Positions 13,409 to 25,804 of a DNA stretch of 64,000 nucleotides are shown here, in pieces. A program made the position numbers and the translations under genes. Under the pieces are notes generated by a model that was not told where the DNA came from, made no database searches, and saw only the letters and a list, made by a program, of their open reading frames with translations. This DNA is from Brachypodius melanocephalos (taxonomy: Eukaryota > Chordata > Aves > Passeriformes > Pycnonotidae), in contig VZSR01000690.1 in the NCBI GenBank assembly GCA_013398615.1, forward strand, positions 677,487 to 741,486, written 5' to 3'. The stretch's first letter is position 1. Each line of letters opens with the position of its first letter.

Positions 13409-13645
13409 CTATGAACACCATGAACCAGATGGGAACCGAGAAACCATTTCTTCATCCCCATTCACCCTTGACAACAGAAAACATTCACTTATGCTTTGAG
13501 ATAATGCTTCCACTGCAATTTGCGCTACATCCTGATTAATTATGGGCTCTGCCCTTTCAGAAAACTGCAAATCCAACCCCGGATGAGTTACAACGGAGTT
13601 TTTAATATGCCTCACAAACTCAGCATTCAATACACTAACAACTGT
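13409..13645 (-). other. candidate alternative last exon (78 codons, stop, poly(A) signal)
   Basis: On the minus strand an acceptor-like tract (pyrimidine-rich, ending tttgcctacag) is followed at once by an open frame of 78 codons beginning TVVSVLNAEFVRHIKN and ending SGSWCS, then TAG. An AATAAA lies 18 nt beyond the stop (13385-13390). The composition is protein-like (HPGLDL, SERAEP, QDVAQIAVEALSQS) and unlike the K/N/F/L-rich ORFs elsewhere in these introns; it also contains four CpGs. I do not recognise the sequence. The frame opens in phase 0, so it could splice from 33258-33413 (which ends in phase 0) but not in frame from 21867-21943. No donor is needed if it is terminal. It could instead be a fragment of an old transposon or pseudogene, or a chance ORF. 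Confidence 0.3.
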
Positions 13646-16600
13646 CTGTAGGCAAAAGATAAATAAAAGATATATAAATTAGAAATCATAACTCTGATTC
13701 ACAGCTTCACCAAAAAAGCTAAATTCCAAACAATATTACAAACATACATGAAATGGTAGTCAAGTAGTTCTTCACTGCACCCTTTGCAGTGCAGGAAATT
13801 ACTTTTAAATAACATTAAACTATGCAATAATTTATGAAAGCACTTAAATTACAGTGCAAGACTTGGTATGACTTTTTGAGAAAAAATGAAGCAATCGACT
13901 AATATCCATGTTCCCAGTGTTTCATAATTTTTTTCTCCTTAAAATATTTTTGGTAGTTTAAAATATCATGACCTAGGACAGCACTGGATATTATCAAATA
14001 ACCAGTGGGCAGCATGACTGCAGTCATGGTTTATATTTGTGCTCTGAGAGTTGGGACTCTCCATATTGGCATACACAGCTTTATACACATAGGGCCTTGA
14101 CTGTCAAGATCACTTCTTTAGCACTAGAAATACTAAACAATAATATTTGCTAATTTCAATTTGGTTGTTTTTTGTAAAGCAGATAGGAGTTTCATCTGAG
14201 CCGGTCTGCTACTTAGGGTAGATTGCCTCGGGTAAACAGAACATCAGAAATATTGTTGAAGTAAGTGTTTATTCAAAGAAAGATAAAATAAGAGAAAACA
14301 AATTCTTCATCTGCTATGAATGAAGAGGAAGGGGAAAACAGATATTACCAGAGCAAATAATTAAGCTCCACAAAAAAGGGTATTGTGTTTCCTCATCATG
14401 ACTGTTTTGTTAAGATGCACTTCAGGGGCATAAATCCTCAATGGGCATACTATGAAACATGATGCTTCTCTGGAAACAAATTTCCATTGTATGATCAAAG
14501 GAGGCTAAGTGCTGAGGTGTGAGCCTGGTCAAATTTATCAAAGAGCTTTGCTTTTCACATTAAACCACAGACTTGCAACTTTTCTTCATGGCTTTGCAAA
14601 AGTCTATGATCAGTGACAACCTTTACTAACTTTTTTAGTAAACATTACTATATTAATGAGATACACTCAAAAAGCTTTGAAATTTCTGATCAAATTTTTA
14701 TGTTATTGCTCCTTCCTTCAGAACACACTGATTTCCTGCACTGTTACAACACTGTGTTCTGTGCTGTTACACCTTGTGCTGGTGAAAAGCGAATTGGACA
14801 AGGCCGTCATAACACATTTTTATCTATGATTTCAGGATTCTTTCAGCTCAGGTTCTGTAATAATTTGACAAGTCAATATGAAACTTCTGAGGTTCATTTT
14901 TCAAATCAGCTGCCTAATATCTGATAATGTGCCTACTGAACCAGAGGGAGTCCTTCCGCTCATTTTAATAGGTCCATGAGCATATTCATCCTTGTATCTA
15001 TACACAGCACTTGCAAACAGTCACTTTTGCAGCTGCATAGATAGTTCCTATGCAAAATTATTCACTCTCCAATAATACAAATAATATGCTTATCAACTTC
15101 AGAGTTGTAAGCTCAAAGTCTAGAAGTGATGCACACTCTCTTTTGTCTTTTCAGAGAGGCTTGGGTTAAGTACTTCAGTATTACATACTAAAACATCACA
15201 TCAAATAATTTACCTGCTTATCATATACAGAGCCATGCATAACACAAAAGAGGTCACAGAAATAAAAGAAGTGTTGGCATAAAAAATGTTAATCCTTTAG
15301 TAAGTCAGAGAAGGTATTTATATGGAAAAAAGGCAAAAACAATCTACTGGAAAATACTTTTTCTTCATAAATTACTATTTCATTAAAATGGAAACATTTT
15401 AAGCTCGAGGAAATTTTTGACAGACTGGAATTTTGTGCCTTCTCTGGCTAATTTCAGAGGAACTAATGAAAGGAGAAACAGCCCAACCCACAAACTTGAC
15501 CTTTCAATTGGAAACAGATATTTCTCAAAAATCCCATTTCATAAGAGAACTTTTGAAAGTGTTCAATTCAATTAAAGCCATAATTTGGAAAAACTTGAAA
15601 ATTTCTGCAAAATGCATCTGTCACTCCTTTGGCTTCCTATGACTTTTGCTTCCAATTTCACATTTCAAAAAAACCACCCCATTTTAAGCAGTATATACAG
15701 GAACCCACCCCAGCCAGTCTGCAGGAGAAGAACATAAATTTAAGCCTAATGAATGGTGGCCTTTGAAGATGCTCTAAATCAACAAATAAAGGCAACCTGC
15801 TTCTTCCTAATAGCCAAACATCAGTCAGAAGCACTCGGATGAATAAGCAATTCTGTTCTAATGATGGATAAAAGGTAATCTCATGTCAAATAAATGAATG
15901 AAAGACAGACCTCTTCTTGGAACCTTCTTAGGAATAGCGATATTTATTACAGCATTTTCTATCCAAGGGGGCTCATAATCCTATGCTTGCAACCTGATCT
16001 ATGAATCATACACACAGCTTGTGCTAGAACACAGCAGCTACATGACATTTGCAACATCATCTTTCTTTCTTCTTGTACTGTTTGTTTTTGGTAAAGCTGC
16101 TCTGTTCATTGCAACACACAGGTTGTTAATATGTTTCTATAGCCATACGGAATTTCCTTTTTAGCTGTATCTCACGTGGAAGCAACCACCCATTCTGGTC
16201 TTTTTAGCTAGCTTGTTTATTAGGCTGGAAGAAAGTTCGTTTTTTCAAACACCCTCACTGTTCCCCAGATGTCTTCACACTTTTCACCTGATTCGTGTTA
16301 CATCCTAAAAAGGCTTGATAACTACCACTGCCTTTGCAGAGCCAGTCAGATGGATAGGCATCAGGTCAGGAGCCAAAACTGCATTGGTATGTCAGAGAAG
16401 ACCTCCTTCAGCAATTTCAGGTTCTTCTTAAAAGACCAGAGAGCTTTTCTCCCACATAAAGTACCTAATGACTGGATACAAGATTTTGGAGGCTAGGGAG
16501 ATATAAACTTCTGCTAAACACCTACTTCAGAGTTTACCTCAGCACATCTTGTTGCAGCAGAAACATGATAGAAAAGACATTTACTGTGCTAAAAGAACAG

Positions 16601-18547
16601 AGTGAGGCATTAAAGTCAAATTATAGGTAATAAATATATTTTTAACACTAAAAATATTTGACAATAATAATTAACATAACATTTTGTTTTTCGGTAGTGA
16701 ATCACTAGAGAGGAAACCTGGACCAAGTTATGGTCAAAAAAGTAAAGTTTATTGCAAAATATTCTATTCCTATTTCTTTTATGGTTTCAGGTTGTGTCAT
16801 TGAAGTTACCCATACAGAATACATACACATATTCTTTATACTAAGACACTTTTAAGTCTCTTCCTTTAGAAATCACCAACACCACTATCCACAGGGTATA
16901 ACTGCATGGATAAGGCCAGATTTTGCCATCTCCTATGACAGGTGCAAGACTCAGCACTGGGGAATTGTTGAAGGGGAGGCAATGAGTCATGTTTCTGTGC
17001 CATACTGCCAAAACTTCACATATTTATTCTTTAACAAAAAGGGATTTGAGAGCAGTCATGACTGGAAAGATGAAATGCCTCTCTCCTGCTCCTTCAGTTT
17101 CTCCTAACACTGCCTTCATCAACTCCCCAGCACACTCCATGGCTACTTTTTCCTTATTTCTAATTTCCATCTGTAGATTCAGGCTGGCAACACTCATACC
17201 CCTATGAGAAAGTCCAGGCCAACCACTAGAAAGAACATTTGTAGCAATATTAGCACACGCCACTATTGCTCTCTACATGCTAGCTCATAACATTTGTCAC
17301 AGAGTGTTCAATCCTCACAGTTTGCTTTGCCAGGTCTAGTCTTTCCTTCTGGTGAAGCTGCATGTTCTTGCTGGCAGAGGTGGAATCAGTGAGAGGCATG
17401 GAGTCCCACTGGCAAGTTTCCAGCCACAGTGCTGGACCATACCCCTGACCATCCCTACTCAGATGTTTCCATGTTGAAGAAAGGCTGATTTTGTTGAGGA
17501 AATTTTGATTAGGTTACAGAGAGTATTTACCTCAAAAAAAGTCAGAACACTAAAGAAAAGCTGTTTGGAAGGGATTTCTAAAGGTCAGAAAATCTATTCT
17601 GATCCTCCTCAATACATGACTTATTGCCAGCAACAAATGAGGTCAGCAGAGATCTTATCCAAACTAGTCCTAAAACCCAAGATGGAAGAGCACACCTCAG
17701 CACATCTCATTCCTGAGTAGCATGAACTGCCTACACAAGAAGGTTTTTCCAAATCTCTGGTTTTTCCCAGTCAAACCACAATCCATGACCTTTATCCTGT
17801 TTACCATCTGTCACAAGCAACAAGACTGTTAACTCCTTTGTCCAGAAATCCCTTCAGGAAGGTGGGATGAGTTTGCATGCAAACTGATCCTAATGAAGGC
17901 GAACAAGCCTTAAAGAGATTTATCTGTTAAATGAAAACAAACCTTTTTTCTTCCCAGAATAAATGCATCTTAACTCTTCTTCAATCCAATACAGCATGTA
18001 ACCCTAGTCTTTAACCCATGTCACCAAGGACTCTTTTCACTGTAACAGAAACATTCAGAAGAAGAACACATCCCATCTCTAACTTCCTATATCTTTGCAA
18101 AAACTTCCAGATAAAGTTAGAAGGCTTTAACATTTTTTTATCATTACTTGCTTCTAAACAGTCCTATCCTTTCCTCTTCTACGAATTCACAGTGAAGGGT
18201 TCCAGCTTGCCCAGCAGCAGTATTTCCACATGCAGCAACACCTCAACTTAAATAACAAGGCAAATCCAATCACATCTGCTCAGAACAGCAGTGAAGTTTC
18301 TACCTAACACATGCAGATTTGCTTGATTTTAGCACTTTGGATAAATGACCATCTATTATGTAGTTACTTAGATTGAGTGTTAACACTGTTTAGTTGTTAT
18401 TTACCAAAATGAAGCACTCCCAATTTAAGGGCACACAAATAAGTTTTCAGGAGACAAGGAATATCCCACAAAAATTTAAATCAGAGCAGGCCTGGTTAGC
18501 TCTTGCCAGTAGAGGCTGGTTCTTCTATTATTCATTTGGTATGTAGG

Positions 18548-19083
18548 TGTGGTGGTTTCAGCTGGGGTAGAGTTTATTTTCTTCAGAGTGGCTGGTATGG
18601 GGCTGTGGTTTATATTTGTGCTGAACACAGGGTTGATAATATAGAGAACTTTTCATTACTGCTGAGCTGGACTTACACTTAGCCAAGGCCTTTTCTGCTT
18701 TTCATAGTGTCATGCTGGCAAGGAAGCTGGGGAAGGCATGGGAGGTTGGGAGGAGACACAAGTAGGACAAGTGACCCCAACTGATAACATTATGATCAGT
18801 ATATAAAGTGGGGGGAAGAAGGAGGAATGGGAGATATTTGGAGTGACAGCATTTGTCTTCCCAAGTCAATATTTTGTGTGATGGCCCTGCTCCACTGGAG
18901 ATGGCTGAACATCTACCTGGAAGTGCTGACTTCATTGCTTCATTTTCTTTGTGTGCAGAGATTTTGCTTTCTATAAGAAACTGTCTTTATCTCAAACAAC
19001 AACTTTTCTAACTTTTACCTTTCCAATTTTCTCCTTCAATGCCAATGACTGCACAGTGCTTGGTTATTGGCTGGGGTTTCACA
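18548..19083 (+). mobile_element. solo LTR, 536 bp
   Basis: It starts TGTGGTGGTTTCAGCTGGGG and ends ATTGGCTGGGGTTTCACA. It has TATAAA at 18802-18807, the LTR-typical gtgacagcatttgtcttccc block, and an aactgtctttatctcaa R/U5-like region. I recognise it as a widespread avian endogenous retrovirus LTR. No clear target duplication is left. It is antisense to ITGA9. Confidence 0.85.
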
Positions 19084-19287
19084 TCTTCAAAGCTGGATGC
19101 CATCTTTTATCTAGGTAATTCTAATGATTCACATGCATCATGGGTGAAGTCTGTATCACAGTAGCTTGTGCAGTTCCTGAGCTCATAAAAATGCAAACAA
19201 TTCTCTTGATGATAATCTGAGCTGACTTCCTATGCACATATGCTTTAACCAGCACACATTTTAAAGCACATATAGCAATGAACAAAA

Positions 19288-19317
19288 CTATACCTTGCTG
19301 TATATAGCAAGGTATAG
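19288..19317. other. perfect 12-bp inverted repeat, 6-nt loop
   Basis: CTATACCTTGCT, loop GTATAT, then AGCAAGGTATAG: a perfect hairpin 30 nt long. It is too short for a miRNA precursor on its own, and flanking pairing does not extend it. Confidence 0.9.
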
Positions 19318-21139
19318 GTTCAACTCTGAACAGCTTTTGGCTCTAACATAATACAAATTTAGGAAAAGTGTGTAAGGACAGCCAGTTCATGTAGCAGAGA
19401 GCCCTGTGTCCAACTATGTCTAAAAGCAAGACCACGATGGAAGAACAAGTCAAGTACAGAGTGGCATCTTGCTGATATATTCCTGCAGCTTTCAGAATTT
19501 ATATTTGCCATTTCACTACTATCTACAGTCTCAGCACTTACAGTATCCCACGAAAATCCAGATTAATCACACACTTCATGAAAGCATACCTCCTTGTTTG
19601 TTTTTTTTCATTGCTCTGAATAGTTTAATAGGATTAGCAAACTTCATCGTCTTGCTATTCAATTCTAACAGATTATTTCCATTATTTCCCATATAATTTG
19701 TGAATACGCTGAAGAGCACTAGCACTTGCACAGCTTTCTCCACCACCAAAACCAACTCTTTACACCTTTTCTCTGTTGACTATCTTTAATTAGATAGTAG
19801 TACTCAGGGCACCATTCCTCTCAGATCTGGGCAACTTACTTTCTTGATGAGAAAGTCTTTTGCCAGCTGAGGTAGAGGATCTTAACCAAACCACCCTATC
19901 CACAAGTTCAGTGACATTTTCAAAGAGTTCCAGCAGACCTGAGAGACAGAACCCACCACCGACTTCTTATAAACATCCTGTTTATTTCAATTCAGTGTAT
20001 CTGTGCAGCATTAATTGCATCCTTTCCAAGAATAAGTCCACCAAATTTAATACCAAAGTATTAAGATAAACTTGCTAATAGTGAAGTCAAATGTTTCATG
20101 CAGATAGTAATAAATGAGTCATGTGTTTTGCTCTTCCGAAAAAAACCCACAAACTGCTTTGTGTACAGACTTACCATAATCAAGAATAATGTGGAAAAAT
20201 TGTGATAGGATAATTTTGCATGAAACACATGGGGCTGGAAAAATTCAAGACAGTACTTGTTTAAAATCAGAATCCATTGCATGTTTCTTGGTAATTTTAT
20301 ATGCAATAATAACAAGAATCTGTTTTTGTAAGAGATATTCATTGTGCTATACTTCTTAATAACTGAAGCTTACAGAGCCCTTTAGCTAAAGAAAACCCAT
20401 ACTGTGCAGAGATTTGACAATATCCTGTTTATTTCGAAAAGGACTTCAGGTTGTCGCTGGGTAAAAAAAAAATTTGAGACCATTTGTTGAATATTTTGCT
20501 ATACAAATGTAGAAACTGTATTTGAATATCCTCAGCTCTTATGACAGGTGTGACTTTTAAATTGCCAAGATAAAATAAATAACAGCTGTAAAAACAAACA
20601 ACCTAATGGTCCAAGCCAAACTGCAGTGATTCCTGTATCCTGACTGACAAGTTTTAGGATCTGTCACTTGCTATTTATTAATCAGCTGTGGGACAAAATC
20701 CTTCACTAGCTTCTCTAATCCACTAGGAGGTATCTAGCTCCCAACATATGTTGCTCACCACAAAGTTTGAGTCAAATATCCAGACTAACTGCAGTCAAAC
20801 CTTGGACTCTGTAGCCTGAGAACTAACCCTGCTCCCAGGCAATCCCCCAAAACATTCATGTGGATTTCAGTCGTGTCTGGAGAAGTCCGTAACTTCTCAA
20901 AAGTCTGGTTCAGTTTTGTCTCCAAGTACTGTTACAGCGTGCTGTGTACTTATATAAAACATGTCTGTGACTATTACATCTTCTGTTTTTGTTGTTTTAT
21001 TTGGGTTGGTTTTTTTTTGTCTTTCACTCTCTTTCCTGACCTGAAAGCAAAGTACTTCACAGATTCTCCATTAAACAGCAAAGTCTCTGGCACGCAATTA
21101 AATAACTTATATCAGCATTTCCATCTCTAAAAAAAACTG

Positions 21140-21162
21140 AAAAAAAAAAAAAAAAAAAAAAA
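21140..21162. repeat. A homopolymer, 23 bases
   Basis: An uninterrupted run of A, preceded by a shorter run at about 21129-21136. Confidence 0.95.
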
Positions 21163-21866
21163 GAAACAGAAGTCATGTGAAGTTCACCTTTAGCCTGATT
21201 TATCCCCAGATTGAATACACATCCAGGCAAAACAATAGGCATTTTCCTAGGATCACCAGTCACAAGAGACAGAATATAAACTTCACCTCTGGTCTATTTG
21301 GTGAGTTTTATTATCCTAGAAGAAAGTAAAATCAGACACTCATGCCCAAGTTGCAACAAGAATTTGAAAGGAGGAGTATTTAGAAGAGTTTGCAAAGCTA
21401 CAAGTTGAGAAACCATAAACAGTAGTTTGAAGATAACTTGCCGTGTTCTGAGGGGTTTTTTAACCTTACATGTGACAGAACAAACTGGTTTTCTGCAGGC
21501 AGTTTTACTCCTACCATGTCATGAACAGTATTTTATTCTCTTTAAAAAATTACATGTTCCACATTGGTACTTGATTTGAGCATGCATCTTAACTTTCTTT
21601 GCCCCTCTCTGCTATTCGTTTTCTCTGGTTTTGTCCATTGTGACTGTTAAGGTGAAGGTGTCTTGCACTTTATGTGACCAGACCACAAGAGTCCAGATTC
21701 TGTGAACATCTAAAGACCTTTTGCACTAAAGGTGACATCACTGTCACCATCTTTCTAGTCTGGATCTAAAACATCTGTGTTTGTATTTTGACTTTTCAGT
21801 GCCATTCCACATAAAATGAATGGCATACTAGTGTGGAAGAAAGAAAATAAAAGTTCACCTACTCAC

Positions 21867-21943
21867 CTAGATAGCAATAATTTACCCTGAAGCTTCAAAT
21901 CAGCAGCACAGTCATCAGATTGACAGTTCCTCTCAAAAACAGT
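21867..21943 (-). CDS. ITGA9: ITGA9 internal exon, genu and start of calf-1
   Basis: A 77-nt exon encoding TVFERNCQSDDCAADLKLQ and then GKLLLS, plus two bases of a split codon. It covers the hinge (genu) between the thigh and calf-1 domains. The two cysteines in NCQSDDC are spaced like the small disulfide loop seen at the genu of other integrin alpha chains, a site that helps control bending and activation. The acceptor is cttttcacag and the donor is CTAG|gtgagt. It begins in phase 0, matching the end of 33258-33413. It ends in phase 2, and the leftover AG joins the T that opens 6209-6359 to make serine. The sequence is near-identical to the human alpha-9 segment as I recall it. Skipping this exon would shift the frame. 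Confidence 0.95.
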
Positions 21944-22843
21944 CTGTGAAAAGCAGAGGAAAGAACTGTTAAAGCATGAAAAAAGTAAGATCAAAATTCA
22001 AGGAAGGAACATGCTTGGACAAAATAAAAAACAAGACCAAAATCTGTGATATAGGTGTGTCACAGTGTGAGTGTTAAAGAAATTCAAGATGAAGCAAATC
22101 TTATCTCTGTCAGAACTGCTTTTATTATCTTCTAACCAAACAAGAAGTTTCATCAAAACCAGACTCTCTCCCAGAGGTTTTCCTCAATCCATTCTCCCTT
22201 CTCATCTGACAAGAGTAACTGCTCATACAACATTCCTGGCATTCTTCTTTCTCTTCCCCAGCTGTGTGCATGAAAATGAATCAGAATATGAAGTATTTAT
22301 GAAACTATTTTCAGTCCTAAGGATTGCAAGTAAGGAAATCATTCAGCAAACATTTTCCTAGATTTTATCTAAGGCAGGAAACATTTCTGCCACTGTGCAA
22401 GCCGTAGAAAATTACAAAGACTGTTATGTATCAGTGATATTCTCAAGTAATGGGACCACTGTCAGTCTTGTGAACTCTGGTGATACTGAGGAAATGTAAC
22501 AGATTGATAAAGCTAGGAACTATGAAGGGACAACATCTGGACATACTATTTAAATGGCAGTAGCTTGCCATGGCTAAACGGGACAGCCACCAGAAAGTGA
22601 AACAAGAGAATAGGAACATGCTCCTGGCATCAAAGAAACCCAGATGCCATTAGGATCATGGTTACTTTCCCCTGCTGTTTAGACCACAGACCAATACCTT
22701 TCTAAACATAAGGCTAGACTTTTCAGGCTGGAGGACTCATTCTTTCAGAGGTGTAATGCTCTTCAGCCTACCAAATATTCAAATATCCAATATGAATGTT
22801 GCCAACACTGTTCAGCTAGGAAACTTGACAATCCACTGATCTC

Positions 22844-22897
22844 TTCCTATTGAAATATATGTAAATATATTTCCTATTGAAATACATGTAAATATAT
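22844..22897. repeat. 27-bp tandem duplication
   Basis: Two adjacent copies of a 27-bp unit starting ttcctattgaaata and ending gtaaatatat, with one difference (tatatg / tacatg). Confidence 0.93.
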
Positions 22898-23203
22898 ATC
22901 AATAACAAATGCAAGGACAGGGAAAATCTTTGCAGGACGTATGTAATGGTCAGATTGGGTTAGAGAGACTGAAAAGGCAAAAAATAAAAGCAAACCATAC
23001 TGAATCAATACATCTTTTTAAGAGCTCTGCTCAGCTGTATCAGGACTGGAAAAAGACTTGAATCTTAAGCCCAGAGGGCATAGAGCCTTCTAACTCCTTT
23101 TCTTTCCAGGAAGGTTCTTGACTAAGCAGGCAGCTTTGGTCTCCTTTTTCTATGCTGTCTGAGCTCCCCAAAAATGAGTGGACATTTATGAAGTTAATTG
23201 TTG

Positions 23204-23737
23204 TGATGCCGAAATGAAATTTGCCTTTTTGTTTTTGTATTTCCTTAATGTACATTCATAGTTCTATTATTGTATAGTTATATAGTTCCTAGCTAGCCCC
23301 AGTACCTTTTTCTACCCTTTTCCTTCCCTGATAGGCAAGGCAGAAGGACAAAATACATTCCAGAGGCTCCAAGCTGGGGATGCAAGGCTTCTGTCCTATC
23401 TCAGTTCTTCCTGGGAACCAAGGTTGAAACCAGCTCTTCAAGACACATTTTCATAAACAAAGTTTAATTCCTATCTAAGGGGGAGTGGGGGTTTAGAAAA
23501 GGGTTGGACCCCTTTTCCCCTGAAAAGCAGGAACTACCTTACCTCTTCTGTCTCTAATTGGGTATTTTTGTTAGTTATGCTAGTTTGCTAAACTTATAAA
23601 ACTGTTTTCACCCTGTGCGGAGTTGGGCATTTCCTGTATCTGCCCCAGAGGCCTCCAATAAAGACCAGCTTTTTACTACCTCCTATGCTAACATTGTCTT
23701 GAAAGTGTGTTGTTTCATTTCTAGATTCTTTAAGGCA
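23204..23737 (+). mobile_element. solo LTR, family A copy 2
   Basis: It starts TGATGCC and ends near AAGGCA, with an imperfect 4-bp flank (gttg / tttg). It is collinear with the copies at 300-1097 and 29924-30464: the blocks ggcttctgtcctatctcag, cctgggaaccaaggttgaa and gctaaacttataaaactg are shared with small changes. AATAAA is at 23657-23662. It is antisense to ITGA9. The exact 5' base is uncertain by about two positions. Confidence 0.8.
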
Positions 23738-25390
23738 TTTGTTTGATAACAGATATCAAACTGTGCTGTAGGCTGTTTGCAGCATTGCAAATGAAGAAAG
23801 ATGGAAGGTGGCCAGCTCATCTGGGCTATTTACTTTGCTCTTTCATTTTTCTTCCCTACCTTTTGCTTTCTCAGAATCTCAGAAGTGGAATTTTTGGGGG
23901 ATTTAAAAACAAGGACTGAAATTACCCCTCCTCCTTAATAAAAACAACCACAACCAAAGGACAAGAATAATCCTGAGACAGGAACCGGCACCAGGCTTCA
24001 CTCTGAAACATGTCACATTTCAGAGGCATTGTTTCAAAAGTCCTCAGAATTAAACTTCAAACCACTGTAGCAGTTTCACATAGGAAAGACTGCTTGGTAA
24101 CACTCAGAGGAGAAAGAATAATAAACTGTAAAAAACATCTAGCCTGTCAGCTTCTGTTTGAATTGCAGAATTCTTGGCAAAGTGAACACAGCAATCAAAG
24201 AAATTATCTGTACTTTTCAAAGTATAAGATACGGTAAGTACATTTAAGTACTGTCTAATATATAACATATATAAAAATATATAGTCCTATCTAATAATTT
24301 AATAATTTTCTTACTAAATCTATAGTTACCACTACTCAGAAAGAATGAACAAATGCTTAATTTTCTAAAATCACTGAGCATGTATCTTTTCTAGCATATC
24401 AGACACTAGAGAGAAAGCTACTTTGAAATACATTGGGAGTATTTTCTTATGTCATAGATATCCTGGTTTCTACACAATACTGGGTTGGGAGAAAGGAATA
24501 AGGATGGTGAGTTCCAAGATCTGTAGATGTGTAGGAGTGAACTGTTTTCTTCTATGGAGGATCTTGAATGTGTTCAGGTTTGGGGGGAGCTCTCTCTCAC
24601 CTCAAAGCAGCTGGCTGATCTGGGTTTCCAGTCCAACAGGTTCCTAGGACCCACAGATGCAGGAACAACTGATTCAGCAGCCCAATGCCAGGTTAACGAC
24701 ATCTCTGGACTATTTTGCTATTTTCCACTATTTCACTCATCTACCTGGACTCTACTCCACTTTCCCTTTTTGTATGTCTTCTGGAGTCTCAAGCCTCCAG
24801 CTTCTCACAGTCTATTTCCTCCATTTTCTTCTCTGGTAACTTGAGCCTTTCCTTCCCTTTTGTCGCTTCTACCTTTCAGGTTGATTAATTCCTGGCTGTT
24901 TAAATCCTTCCTAAACAATTAAGAAGTAAACACACTTTAAGGCATGATAGCATTTGTGAACACTGCTTATATACAGTTACTGTGCCCTTGCTCAGTCTAC
25001 TTGAGCTGCAATTTCTTTGGGCTAGAAACTGCACCTAACTTAACACTGCATGTCATTAGAGTAGGAGTCCATTCCTGGGATATGGCACAAACCCTACTAC
25101 AACATCACCACTAATTTTAACTCTAAGCAATCTTTAAATGGTTGCAGCTTTATAATACCTGCTTTGAGGATTTATAGAGCTCTTTAAATATTAAAACTGT
25201 TGAAGAAGGTAACCCATGGGTTGTATGTGTTATCCACAATAGAAAACAGGAAATAGGGTGAAACTAACTGTGGAAGAAGTTCATAATTTTTGCTGTTACT
25301 CTTGCCCAAAATTAAGAGGAGCAAGTCTGAACACTGGTTTTATGAAATCTAATTGTGTTCCACTAACATTGTACCAAGTACCTCACAGAT

Positions 25391-25394
<4 letters not shown>

Positions 25395-25440
<46 letters not shown>
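25395..25440. repeat. AT dinucleotide microsatellite, 23 units
   Basis: An uninterrupted 46-bp AT run. It is likely polymorphic and can extrude a cruciform. Confidence 0.98.
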
Positions 25441-25445
<5 letters not shown>

Positions 25446-25740
25446 ATCGCCAGGAAGCTTCCTTACATAGGAAATACATATATGAAAAATTGAGGAGTAT
25501 AAGGTGGGTGGTGGAGATCAGGGTAAAAATTGTTCTGAGAAACACAGCTGCATCTCATGTCTCAAGGCCACCACATCGTTGTCTAGCATTTCCACGAGAA
25601 AAATAGGTATTTGTGTGCTCAGTAACAGGGACAGAATAACCTCAATGCTTTTAGGACACATCTTCACTGTATAAACACAAAACTAGCGTAAAGTTCATTC
25701 TCAGTGAGTCTCTCAGACTTCCTGCTATCACCAGATGTAC

Positions 25741-25804
25741 AGCAAAGCAGAGCATTTCCAAATTTCCAAACAAGCAAAGCAGAGCATTTCCAAATTTGCA
25801 AACA
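25741..25804. repeat. 32-bp tandem duplication
   Basis: Two copies of a 32-bp unit starting agcaaagcagagcatttcca, with one difference. A partial third copy (cccagcatttcca) follows. Confidence 0.93.

Larger units (their letters stand above)
6360..21866 (-). other. ITGA9 intron, 15.5 kb
   Basis: An intron between the 77-nt genu exon and the calf-1 exon. The donor is CTAG|gtgagt at its high-coordinate end and the acceptor ctacag at its low end. It contains the candidate terminal exon at 13409-13645, a hairpin at 19288-19317, a solo LTR at 18548-19083 and a run of A at 21140-21162. The rest (6360-13384, 13646-18547 and 19084-21866) is unique-looking AT-rich DNA with only short A/C-rich simple sequence, for example near 9405-9440. 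No coding exon, tRNA or other RNA gene was recognised there. Confidence 0.9.

Noticed and set aside
25363..25606. Frames reading IYIYIY
   Set aside because: They are translations of the AT microsatellite.
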